From assembly GCA_046259385.1 (NCBI GenBank), contig JBJYWI010000158.1, positions 1-64,000 on the forward strand: a stretch of DNA of 64,000 nucleotides, written 5' to 3'. The position numbers and the translations under genes were made by a program. Origin of the DNA: CAVWDI01 sp046259385. Its GTDB lineage: Bacteria > Chloroflexota > Anaerolineae > Anaerolineales > UBA4823. Of the stretch, positions 56,225 to 64,000 are shown piece after piece; positions within the stretch are counted from its first letter, which is position 1; the number at the start of each line of letters is the position of its first letter. The notes under the pieces are model-generated. The model was not told the DNA's origin, did no database searches, and saw nothing but the letters and a program-made list of their open reading frames with translations.

Positions 56225-56455
56225 ATGTCCCCGTTAGCTTCTGCAGATGCCAATTCAATGAGGCTACATTCATCCCTCGAGTGGAAATACTTGCAAGATT
56301 ATCTTGCTGACAGGGGCTTCCAAATGGAAATTATCAGGATGCTGCCTCTAGATCAAGCAAAAAGAATAATGATAGATGCCTGTACTCATGTTTCTTTAAA
56401 GCTTGCAGAAATGGAATCAAGAGCCAGGTTTATAGAAAAACTTCATTCCCGATAA
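56225..56455 (+). CDS. Small unknown protein, first gene after the PHO box
   Basis: 76 residues after an excellent AAAGGAGGTGATC ribosome site. It is predicted mostly helical, has no Cys cluster or membrane helix, and contains DYLADRGFQMEIIRMLPLDQ and ACTHVSLKLAEMESRARF. I recognise no family. Its place between the PHO-box-like site and pstS suggests a phosphate-starvation role. Confidence 0.7.
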   Translation: MSPLASADANSMRLHSSLEWKYLQDYLADRGFQMEIIRMLPLDQAKRIMIDACTHVSLKLAEMESRARFIEKLHSR

Positions 56456-56694
56456 TAAAGCGAAGGTGAAGCCAGCAAAATTAATTTGTGTTTCTAATAA
56501 ACACAGTGGTCATTTTTAAGGGCATATCACTTTGAAATTTGGATAGTGGATTCAATGAAGACTGATTCTCATTCCAAGTATTCAGGTTGGCATGTGGTTT
56601 CTCTTTTTAATTGGTCAGTTTTTAAAAGTCAGGGAATCTTGGAATTCATCCCGGGCTCAACTCAAAAAATTTCGTTCCGGAGTGTAAATACTAA

Positions 56695-57663
56695 ATGAAG
56701 AATTTAAACAAACAATCAATTTTTGCATTACTTGTTGTAGCTATCTTGGTGATGAACTCCTGCCAGGCGCCAAATTCCAATGTACAAAATGCCGGCGAAA
56801 AGAAAGGCACTATCAGCATTTCAGGAGCCTGGGCGCTTTACCCTATGATGATCCGGTGGAGCGAAGAATACCAAGATATTTACCCAGATGTTATGTTTGA
56901 TATTTCTGCCGGAGGAGCAGGAAAGGGTATGGCAGATGCTTTAGCAGGAGCCGTCGATATTGGAATGGTCTCCAGAGAAATCCATCCAGAAGAGATAGCT
57001 AATGGCGCTTTCTGGGTTTCCGTCACAAAGGATGCGGTTTTCCCCACCATAAATGAAAACAATCCGGTATGGAAAACTCTTAACCAACAAGGTGCAACCC
57101 GCGAGATGTTTATCAATATATTCATTACCGGAGAAGTGACAACCTGGGAGGCTGTGGTGGAGCAACCTGAAATGACCGACTCGATTCATATTTTTACTCG
57201 ATCCGACGCATGTGGTGCAGCCGCAACTTGGGCTGATTACCTGGGGGGAACACAGGAAGACCTGTTAGGTGTTGGGGTTTATGGAGACCCGGGGCTTTTA
57301 GATGCAGTGATCAAGGATCCCCTTGGTATTGGTTATAACAACTTAAATTATATCTTCGACATGGAAACCGGAAAACCAGTAGAGGGGGTTCGTCTTATAC
57401 CTGTTGATATAAACAACAATAGAATTGCGGATCCAAGTGAGGTATTTGAATCCAAAGAAGATGCAGTTATGGCAGTCGCTTCAGGTTATTACCCTTCTCC
57501 CCCTGCCCGTGAATTAAATCTGGTAACAAACGGGGAACCAACTGGTCTGGTGAAAGATTTCCTCATCTGGATATTGAGCGACGGTCAGAAATTTGTTGAT
57601 GATTCTGGCTATATCGCCCTGCCGAAAGATAAATTGGATGAGGAACTTGGCAAACTCAACTGA
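56695..57663 (+). CDS. pstS: Phosphate ABC transporter substrate-binding lipoprotein
   Basis: 322 residues. The N-terminal ALLVVAILVMNSC is a lipoprotein signal with Cys near 23. ISGAWALYPMMIRWSEEYQD and DISAGGAGKGMADALAGAVD are the PstS-like phosphate-binding loops. FTRSDACGAAATWADYL forms the anion site. It delivers phosphate to the PstCA channel. Confidence 0.85.
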   Translation: MKNLNKQSIFALLVVAILVMNSCQAPNSNVQNAGEKKGTISISGAWALYPMMIRWSEEYQDIYPDVMFDISAGGAGKGMADALAGAVDIGMVSREIHPEEIANGAFWVSVTKDAVFPTINENNPVWKTLNQQGATREMFINIFITGEVTTWEAVVEQPEMTDSIHIFTRSDACGAAATWADYLGGTQEDLLGVGVYGDPGLLDAVIKDPLGIGYNNLNYIFDMETGKPVEGVRLIPVDINNNRIADPSEVFESKEDAVMAVASGYYPSPPARELNLVTNGEPTGLVKDFLIWILSDGQKFVDDSGYIALPKDKLDEELGKLN

Positions 57664-57664
57664 T

Positions 57665-58627
57665 ATGACAGCCGAAACAACCAGTAAAGAACTAGCCAGC
57701 CTTTACCAAAAAAGGCGTAAAAGCAAGAACCAGCTGGCGAAAAGATTGATGGGATTTTTAACACTTCTTGCCGTAATGCTGGTGCCATTACTCTTCGTTG
57801 CCCTATTTGTGCGCGCCTTACCAATTCTTAAGACAATACCTCTCGGGGAATTGCTGCTTTCAAAAAACTGGCACCCAACGAAAAACGCCTTTGGCTTTTA
57901 CCCATTCATAATAGGCACTCTATGGGTGACTGGGCTGGCAATGCTCCTTTCTGTGCCGCCCTCCGTTTTTACTGCTATTTATCTCGCCGAGTACTCTCCA
58001 ACACGAATCCGGAATACTATTAAATCTTTCATTGATATTTTGGCTGGAATACCTTCGGTGGTTTTTGGGGTATGGGGCACCCTTACAATTGTGCCATTTA
58101 TCAGAAATTACCTCGGTCCAGCGATCGACAAATGGTTAGGCTTCCTGCCACTATTCCAAAATAACAATCCTTCAGGTTACAGCTTGATGGCAGGCGGTAT
58201 TGTGCTGGCAGTGATGGTCTTTCCCATCATTATCGCTTTAGCTGAAGAGGTGATAAGCGCTGTTCCACAAGGTTTGAGAGAAGCATCCTTAACGCTCGGT
58301 GCTACCCATTGGCAAACAACCCGACGCGTGGTATTGCGCCGTGCCTGGCTGGGAGTTGTCGCTGCCGTTATGCTTGGATTCTCAAGAGCATTTGGTGAAA
58401 CAATGGCAGTTATGATGGTTGCTGGCAACGTACCCTTGATTCCCAGATCCATATTTGACCCAGTTTATCCATTGACCGCCCTAATCGCCAATAATTATGG
58501 GGAGATGATGTCAATACCATTATATGATTCGGCGCTCTTAACAGGGGCTTTAATCCTTTTAATAATAATTCTTGTTTTCAACCTGTTCTCAAGACTGGTT
58601 CTTGTTCAAATAGTTAAGCTTGATTAG
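57665..58627 (+). CDS. pstC: Phosphate ABC transporter permease PstC
   Basis: 320 residues from ATG 57665, one base after the pstS stop; the frame opens further upstream only inside pstS. Six membrane helices and the EAA-type loop EEVISAVPQGLREASLTLGA with TRRVVLRRAWLG are seen. It pairs with PstA. Confidence 0.88.
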   Translation: MTAETTSKELASLYQKRRKSKNQLAKRLMGFLTLLAVMLVPLLFVALFVRALPILKTIPLGELLLSKNWHPTKNAFGFYPFIIGTLWVTGLAMLLSVPPSVFTAIYLAEYSPTRIRNTIKSFIDILAGIPSVVFGVWGTLTIVPFIRNYLGPAIDKWLGFLPLFQNNNPSGYSLMAGGIVLAVMVFPIIIALAEEVISAVPQGLREASLTLGATHWQTTRRVVLRRAWLGVVAAVMLGFSRAFGETMAVMMVAGNVPLIPRSIFDPVYPLTALIANNYGEMMSIPLYDSALLTGALILLIIILVFNLFSRLVLVQIVKLD

Positions 58628-58637
58628 GAGAGATCAA

Positions 58638-59492
58638 TTGAAGGTCTTTTCACCGAAAATCGAAGAAGGTTTCTTCAAGGGTTTAATGATCTTTTCTGCT
58701 GCATCTGTGCTCGGCACCTTGGGTTTAATACTGTCCACAGTGATATGGCGAGGTTTACCAGCTTTGAATTTTGCCATGCTTACACAGACACCCCAGGGAG
58801 GTTACTATCTTGGCCAGGAAGGAGGCATCCTGAATGCGATTGTCGGTTCCCTATACTTGGCAATAGGGGCAACACTGCTCGCAATCCTATTAAGCCTGCC
58901 TATCGCTATTTACTTGCAGGTTTACATAAACCGCACACGTCAAGCTGAATGGATTCGTTTGGCATTGGATGTATTGTGGGGTGTGCCCAGTATTGTATAT
59001 GGAGCCTTTGGTTTCATAATATTGCTCTGGCTAGGGATGAGGGCTTCCCTGCTAGGAGGTATTCTCACCCTAGCGCTGCTTGAATTACCAATCATGATAA
59101 GGGGAATGGATGAAGCTATCGCCATGGTCCCTGGCGCTTTAAAAGAAGCCTCGTATTCCCTTGGGGCTACCAGATATGAAACTGCCCTTAGAGTATTGAT
59201 TTACCAAACAGCCCCTGGGTTGCTGACCGCAGTATTGCTTGCTTTTGGGAGAGGTATTGGAGATGCCGCTTCGGTTTTGTTTACTGCTGGTTACACAGAT
59301 CGTTTGCCCGGTTCGCTGTTCCATCCTGCTGCCTCATTGCCACTGGCAGTTTTCTTCCAGCTTAATACTCCTTTCCCAACTGTTCAGGAAAGAGCCTACG
59401 CTTCAGCGCTGGTTCTGACATTTATTATCCTTTTTCTCAGCCTGACCTCTCGGTGGATTACCAGCCGATATACAACTCATATCCTGCGATAA
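58638..59492 (+). CDS. pstA: Phosphate ABC transporter permease PstA
   Basis: 284 residues. TTG 58638 is preferred because AGGAGA sits 8 bases upstream; TTG 58620 would overlap pstC. The permease loop is MDEAIAMVPGALKEASYSLG, then ATRYETALRVL. There are six helices. Confidence 0.88.
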   Translation: MKVFSPKIEEGFFKGLMIFSAASVLGTLGLILSTVIWRGLPALNFAMLTQTPQGGYYLGQEGGILNAIVGSLYLAIGATLLAILLSLPIAIYLQVYINRTRQAEWIRLALDVLWGVPSIVYGAFGFIILLWLGMRASLLGGILTLALLELPIMIRGMDEAIAMVPGALKEASYSLGATRYETALRVLIYQTAPGLLTAVLLAFGRGIGDAASVLFTAGYTDRLPGSLFHPAASLPLAVFFQLNTPFPTVQERAYASALVLTFIILFLSLTSRWITSRYTTHILR

Positions 59493-59498
59493 AAAACA

Positions 59499-60281
59499 AT
59501 GGATAAGATTAGTCCGCATATAAAGATTCAAGACCTAAACGTCTGGTACGGCAACGAACAGGCATTGAAAAATATTTCAGTGGAAATTCCAAAAAATGAG
59601 ATAACCGCAGTTATCGGACCTTCCGGATGCGGCAAGACAACTCTTCTGAAGTGTCTCAACCGGCTACATGAAGAGCAGGATGGAATTCGGGTCGCGGGAA
59701 GTGTATGGCTGAATGGCGTTAACATCTACAGCCCGGGTGTGGATGTAACCGAAATTCGCACAAGAGTAGGTATGTTAGCTCCAAAACCATATCCCCTTCC
59801 AATGTCAATTTATGAAAACGTTGCATTCGGACGTCGCATTCACGGTCTCAACACCGTCCTGGATAAAGGAAATGGACGTAATCTGGATAAGTATGTGGAA
59901 CGTTTTTTGCGTACAGCCGGCCTGTGGGATGAAGTCAAAAATCGACTTTGGTCATCAGCATCGCGGCTTTCTACAGGCCAACAGCAACGCCTGTGCCTCG
60001 CCCGAGCTTTAGCTGTGGAACCGGAAGTGCTGTTGTGTGACGAGCCTACCTCTGCTTTGGATCCAATATCAGCGCAAAATATTGAAGAGCTCTTAAAAAA
60101 TCTGAAAGAGAAAACCACCATCGTTTTGGTCACACACCTGCTCAGGCAGGCTCGCCGCCTGGCAGATCATGTGATTTTTCTCTGGATGGGAGAGTTAATC
60201 GAATATGGTCCAGCATCTCAAATCTTTTTTGTGCCTAAAGATGAACGGACTCACGCTTATTTAGCCGGAGATATTGGTTAG
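59499..60281 (+). CDS. pstB: Phosphate ABC transporter ATPase PstB
   Basis: 260 residues. Walker A is GPSGCGKTT, signature LSTGQQQRLCLARAL, Walker B VLLCDEPTSALDP and H-loop VLVTHLLRQARRLADH. The opening NVWYGNEQALKNISVEIP is typical of PstB. It drives phosphate import with PstC and PstA. phoU is not present. Confidence 0.92.
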   Translation: MDKISPHIKIQDLNVWYGNEQALKNISVEIPKNEITAVIGPSGCGKTTLLKCLNRLHEEQDGIRVAGSVWLNGVNIYSPGVDVTEIRTRVGMLAPKPYPLPMSIYENVAFGRRIHGLNTVLDKGNGRNLDKYVERFLRTAGLWDEVKNRLWSSASRLSTGQQQRLCLARALAVEPEVLLCDEPTSALDPISAQNIEELLKNLKEKTTIVLVTHLLRQARRLADHVIFLWMGELIEYGPASQIFFVPKDERTHAYLAGDIG

Positions 60282-60302
60282 GTTAATCTGAAGGAAGCCA
60301 AG

Positions 60303-61361
60303 ATGAAAACCAAATGGTCACTATCTATCAATAGGAAAAACTGGCCCCGCATATTCGGTGGAGTATTATTCACAGCGCTGGTCCTTGTGATTATTTATTA
60401 TGGGCGAGAGGCAATCATCGCTAATGCACACCCGCCAATTAAACTGATCGTGTTTGCTTTCAGCACCCAGAAGGAAGTTCTTACCGAAGGAATAATTCCG
60501 GCTTTCGAGCGGGTATGGGAAGCCGAAACCGGGCAGGAAATCGAAGTGGAGGCAGTTTTTGGCCCATCTGCTTCATTGGCCGGACAAATTGACCTGGGCG
60601 CCCCTGCTGATATCGCGATATTCAGCAATATCCGTCATGTGAGGTGGCTGAAAATTGGACGAATGGTTAATTCAAAAACCGAACCCATTATTGTGGGTTA
60701 CTCACCGATGGTTATCGTAACTCGGCCGGGCAATCCCCATCATATTTCGGGATTTGCGGATTTAATGAGACCGGATATCCAGCTTGTACATGCTGATCCG
60801 CGCTCTTCGGGTGCTGGAGAATGGTCCCTTCTTGCTGAATATGGAAGCGCATTAATTGAAACAAATGATCCGGAAGTAGCCAAAGAGCAAATGCTAACAA
60901 TCTGGAACAATGTGAAATTGCTCGGTGATTCTGCCCGGTCAATTATTTCCCTTTTTGAATTGGGTGCCGGAGATGTCTTAATAACCTACGAACAGGATGC
61001 TCGCCTGGCTCAGGAGCGTGGAGCGCTCATTGAGGTCGTTTTACCGAACACTACAATTAATACCGAAAATGTTGCAGTCATCATTGATGAAAACGTCAAT
61101 CAGAGTGAGAATAAAGCTGTGAATGCGTTCATGGATTATCTCCTAAGCAAAGAAAGTCAACAAATCTTCGCCAAATATAACATGCGGCCTGCTACATTCC
61201 CGTATGGGGATTTCCCAGCAATAATTCGACCGTTCACAATTGATGAAATAGGTGGATGGACACAGGCTTATACTCAATTAGTAGAAAGAATATGGGAACA
61301 GGAATTTGCTCAGAAGCATGATTTGGGTTTGAATCTGACTTTGTTAGATTCTGGAGAATAA
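60303..61361 (+). CDS. Sulfate-type solute-binding protein in the pst operon
   Basis: 352 residues. An N-terminal helix (about 15-35) anchors or exports it. FAFSTQKEVLTEGIIPAFER, FGPSASLAGQIDLGAPADIA and DPRSSGAGEWSLLAEYGSAL match the sulfate/thiosulfate-binding family. Its own permease genes are absent; it follows pstB by 21 bases. It may give the Pst channel a second ligand or sense an anion. Confidence 0.8.
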   Translation: MKTKWSLSINRKNWPRIFGGVLFTALVLVIIYYGREAIIANAHPPIKLIVFAFSTQKEVLTEGIIPAFERVWEAETGQEIEVEAVFGPSASLAGQIDLGAPADIAIFSNIRHVRWLKIGRMVNSKTEPIIVGYSPMVIVTRPGNPHHISGFADLMRPDIQLVHADPRSSGAGEWSLLAEYGSALIETNDPEVAKEQMLTIWNNVKLLGDSARSIISLFELGAGDVLITYEQDARLAQERGALIEVVLPNTTINTENVAVIIDENVNQSENKAVNAFMDYLLSKESQQIFAKYNMRPATFPYGDFPAIIRPFTIDEIGGWTQAYTQLVERIWEQEFAQKHDLGLNLTLLDSGE

Positions 61362-61364
61362 CCC

Positions 61365-62537
61365 TTGGATAATCCACCCAGCACTGAGTTAAACCAAGTC
61401 GAAAGACCATCTGGACAAAAGATAACTGAAAGCTTTGAGGCTGTACTCCCTGTCTCCGAACTGATAGTTGAGACTGAGGCAAAACCTACCTGGCGGATTC
61501 CAATTCGACTTGGGAAAATTTTCCTTTTCAGTTTCAGCTTATATCTTTTTGTACTGGCAATCAACCTCATGAAGGCTGGGGCACGCGGTATTACTCCTTT
61601 TATCCGAGATCTGGGTATTATTTCCAACCCAATAAAAAGCCTTGGGTTCGGCTGGTTATTTTCTTACCTGATATTGAGCGGGTCCCCTGTCGCAGCTGTC
61701 GGGTTAACATTCTTCGATGCTGGTTTGATCAATGAATACGGCACATTTACTATGATTACAGGAAGCCGATTAGGAGCAAGTTTTATCGTTCTATTCATCG
61801 GGTTTATTTATGTGCTGCGAGGTCGGGATCGAGCTACTAGTTTGAGCATGGGTATTCTTTCTCTAACGGTTACCGCAACCACTTATCTTCCCGGTTTAAT
61901 GCTTGGGATCATTTTATTAAACACAGGGGGACTAGATAATATTCAGTTTAATAGCAGTATTATGATCAATTCCTTTCTCGAAGGCGCAATTTATCCGGTG
62001 GAAAGCCTTTTAACAAGATTTCTTCCGCCCTGGGCAATTTTTTTGACCGGTCTGGGTGTTATTGTGGTCAGTTTGAACCTGTTTGATAAATGCCTCCCTC
62101 AAATGACATTAAAGGAAAGCCAGATAGGTTGGGTTTCGCGCTTGGTTTACCGTCCGATCGTAATGTTTATTATGGGCGCAATGGTGACAATGATCTCTAT
62201 GTCAGTAAGTATTTCGCTCAGTTTATTGGTTCCATTAAGTCAACGAGGATTTGTACGAAGAGAGAATGTAATACCTTATATTATGGGTGCAAATATTACA
62301 ACATTTATCGACACGCTGCTGGCAGCTGTACTGCTACAGGACCCAACCGCTTTCACAATCGTTGTTGTCGAAATGATCAGCGTTACAATAATCTCTATGG
62401 CTATATTGATTGTCTTCTACCAAAAATACCATCGCTCTTTACTCAATTTTTCAGATTGGGTAACCGCTACTAACAGCAATCTTACTATCTTCATGTTCAC
62501 CATTCTTATTACACCATTAATCTTATTTGTGATTTAA
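61365..62537 (+). CDS. Na/Pi-cotransporter-like membrane protein
   Basis: 390 residues starting at TTG with TGGAG upstream. About nine membrane helices are arranged as two related halves, one with LSGSPVAAVGLTFFDAGLIN and one with YIMGANITTFIDTLLAAVLL, resembling the inverted repeats of Na/phosphate symporters (PF02690). The N-terminal 50 residues are an extra polar region. A phosphate-transport role fits the neighbours. Confidence 0.7.
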   Translation: MDNPPSTELNQVERPSGQKITESFEAVLPVSELIVETEAKPTWRIPIRLGKIFLFSFSLYLFVLAINLMKAGARGITPFIRDLGIISNPIKSLGFGWLFSYLILSGSPVAAVGLTFFDAGLINEYGTFTMITGSRLGASFIVLFIGFIYVLRGRDRATSLSMGILSLTVTATTYLPGLMLGIILLNTGGLDNIQFNSSIMINSFLEGAIYPVESLLTRFLPPWAIFLTGLGVIVVSLNLFDKCLPQMTLKESQIGWVSRLVYRPIVMFIMGAMVTMISMSVSISLSLLVPLSQRGFVRRENVIPYIMGANITTFIDTLLAAVLLQDPTAFTIVVVEMISVTIISMAILIVFYQKYHRSLLNFSDWVTATNSNLTIFMFTILITPLILFVI

Positions 62538-62554
62538 TTAGGTTTTAAACCATC

Positions 62555-63370
62555 ATGAAATTATTAATCGCCATAAACAGCCTCGAACAATACCGAAAAA
62601 TCCTTTGTTTTAGTGCCCAGTTTGTTGAAAGTGCGGGAGAATCTCCAACGATATTGCACATTGTGAAGAACGAGTCCGAACAACAAAATCGATCACTTGG
62701 GGGTTTTTCAGAAATTGCTCAAGAAATATTGAAAGTCCCCAATATAACAAGCATTGTCAGAACAGGTAATGCCGCAGACGAAATTATAAAGGAGACGGAA
62801 AAAGGCCAATTTGATTTATTGATTACAGCTGAGATACCAATCAACTTTTCCCGTATTTTCCTGGGAACCGGAACACCTCATATTATCAATAAAGTTCCAT
62901 GCCCAGTTATGATCGCAAAAGGTCCCTGCAGACCAATTCGAAGAATCTTATTATGTGACAGTGGTGCGGGAAGATCGTCAACTCTCAGCAAATTTACTGC
63001 ACTGCTTGTCGATACCCTCGGTGGACATGAAGATGTCACGGTAATCCATGTTATGTCTCAAATCAGCGCCGGACCAGGTGTGGCTGGCAAGCAACTGCGG
63101 GCGGGTTTTGACGAACTCTTGGAAGCGCATACACCAGAGGGTGAATTGCTTGATAGAGATATTCAATTATTAGATCAACCTGGAATTCACCCGAAGCCGC
63201 TGGTAGTTCATGGCTTGGTCGTTGATGAAATACTTTCCGAAGCTCGCAAAGGAGATTACGATCTGATCGTCATTGGAGCTCATGTAGAAAAAAATTTGCG
63301 CCGGTTTCTTCTTGAAAATTTGGCGCGTAGAATTTTGAAACAATCAGATCGCCCTGTGTTGGTAGTGAAA
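62555..63370 (+). CDS. Tandem universal stress protein, cut by assembly gap
   Basis: 272 residues are seen before the ten-N gap. Two USP domains are visible; the second has the ATP-binding-like DLIVIGAHVEKNLRRFLLEN and ends SDRPVLVVK. The first has LLITAEIPINFSRIFLGTGT. The stop codon should lie in or just after the gap. Confidence 0.82.
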
Positions 63371-63380
63371 NNNNNNNNNN
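63371..63380. other. Assembly gap (10 N)
   Basis: Ten unknown bases join two contigs. Features on either side may not be truly adjacent. Confidence 0.95.
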
Positions 63381-63533
63381 TTTAAAGGCATTAATTACTT
63401 TGTCATCGACATAGATGGGCGCTTTGAATCGAAGGGCCATGGCAATGGCATCACTGGGTCTCGCATCCATTGAAAAATTTTTTTCCGGACTCAGGAAATA
63501 AATTCTGGCGTAAAAAATTGTATCCTGTAGAAT
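63381..63533 (-). pseudogene. C-terminal fragment of bifunctional nuclease (DUF151)
   Basis: Read leftwards from 63533: IFYARIYFLSPEKNFSMDAR, then PSDAIAMALRFKAPIYVDDK, the hallmark end of the bifunctional-nuclease family. A TAA at 63534-63536 lies just before it in frame, and only about 50 bases separate it from the response regulator, so the usual 80-residue N-terminal part is missing. It may be a pseudogene or an assembly artefact next to the gap. Its 3' end is lost in the gap. Confidence 0.7.
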
Positions 63534-63583
63534 TTATATTTCCCCTCACTCACAACTTGATTACAAATAGAAATCTCAAGTTT

Positions 63584-64000
63584 TCAGGACTTGAATGTAT
63601 ATCCCACGCCAGGAACTGTTTGAAGGAACTTTGGATGTGACGGATCCTTTTCTATCTTACGTCTCACCCGGTAAACCAATTGTTTCAACATCGCACGGTC
63701 ACCCCCTTCCGGGCCCCAAATATTATCAATTAAATTGTCGGAAAGTAAAACCTGATTCTTATTAATCATCAAGGTTTCAAGCAATCTCGTCTCAAGCGGT
63801 GTCAGGTGAGCTACAAGTTTTCCACTTAAGCTAACCTCATGCCGCATTGGATCTAAAGTCAGATTATCAACTGTGATCGGACTTGAAGCGACATGAGGAG
63901 AACCTGATCGCCTTAATACTGCTTCTACACGTGCCACCAGCTGGCGGGGGCTGAAAGGTTTGACAATATAGTCATCCGCTCCAATCTCTAAACCACGCAC
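63584..64000 (-). CDS. OmpR/PhoB-family response regulator, C-terminal part
   Basis: 138 residues; the N-terminal phosphoacceptor region is outside the window. The end of the receiver domain (GADDYIVKPFSPRQLVARVE, with conserved Lys) joins a winged-helix DNA-binding domain (LTPLETRLLETLMINKNQVL and RRKIEKDPSHPKFLQTVPGV, then GYTFKS). The phosphate operon nearby makes a PhoB/PhoP role tempting, but the gap separates them. Confidence 0.88.
   Translation of the reverse strand: MRGLEIGADDYIVKPFSPRQLVARVEAVLRRSGSPHVASSPITVDNLTLDPMRHEVSLSGKLVAHLTPLETRLLETLMINKNQVLLSDNLIDNIWGPEGGDRAMLKQLVYRVRRKIEKDPSHPKFLQTVPGVGYTFKS

Noticed and set aside
56695..57663. PstS as a tungstate/molybdate-binding protein feeding the Mo hydroxylase
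   Set aside because: It is followed directly by PstC, PstA and PstB and preceded by a PHO-box-like repeat, so phosphate is the better reading.
1..64000. CRISPR arrays, rRNA, tRNA, transposases or integrases
   Set aside because: No regularly spaced identical repeats of CRISPR size, no rRNA or complete tRNA pattern, and no transposase or integrase motifs were found on either strand.

Overview
The window looks like a chromosomal contig from an anaerobic or facultative bacterium of the Chloroflexota, most likely an Anaerolineae relative. This is inferred from gene content and family resemblance, not from a marker gene: a polyphosphate glucokinase, a 7TM-GAF regulator, a bifunctional-nuclease fragment, corrinoid methyl-transfer proteins and a CooT-like protein. 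Base composition is moderate, TGA and TAA both act as stops in intact genes, and ten Ns at 63371-63380 show that this is a scaffolded assembly.

Region 1 (1-13.7 kb) is an exopolysaccharide/O-antigen-type locus. It holds an MsbA-like flippase ABC, two GT4 glycosyltransferases, a Wzy-like polymerase, an SDR epimerase, an FkbM methyltransferase and a WbaP-like initiating sugar-phosphate transferase. It is visibly decaying: a GT2 gene has an in-frame TGA, a GT39-type gene has two single-base homopolymer deletions plus a stop, and a 114-bp copy of the epimerase 5' end lies stranded at 5.1 kb.

Region 2 (13.7-34.4 kb) is mostly housekeeping: polyphosphate glucokinase; a T-box-controlled isoleucyl-tRNA synthetase whose HIGH motif is replaced by GVHH; an ECF sigma/anti-sigma pair; an ABC exporter; lspA and an rluD-type synthase; threonine aldolase; purine nucleoside phosphorylase; a membrane GAF regulator with an S1-domain protein; a ComEA-like protein; an orphan m4C-type methyltransferase; and threonine synthase.

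Region 3 (34.5-41.8 kb) carries a minus-strand corrinoid/methyl-THF methyltransferase trio with a HAD-like protein of unknown role, then an aminotransferase, dCTP deaminase, and a GAF histidine kinase with its NarL-type regulator closed by a clear terminator.

Region 4 (42.1-55.9 kb) is the most accessory-looking part. It has CBS proteins, a zinc ribbon, a CooC/MinD-like ATPase without the CxC pair, a radical SAM protein, an Mrp ATPase, a HEAT-repeat protein, a YkoF/MTH1187-like domain fused to TsaA/TrmO, a COG1237-type MBL protein, a cyclic-nucleotide-binding protein, a FAD-less molybdenum hydroxylase, CooT, a His-rich small protein, peptide deformylase and an old-yellow-enzyme-type reductase. 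Several of these are metallocofactor handling proteins, but the obvious client (a CO dehydrogenase) is not in the window.

Region 5 (56-63.4 kb) is a phosphate-acquisition operon preceded by three 11-bp-spaced TGTTACA repeats (a PHO-box-like site). It contains a small unknown protein, PstS, PstC, PstA, PstB, a second solute-binding protein of the sulfate type, a Na/Pi-cotransporter-like membrane protein and a tandem USP protein. The right edge holds a truncated bifunctional-nuclease fragment and the C-terminal part of an OmpR-family response regulator.
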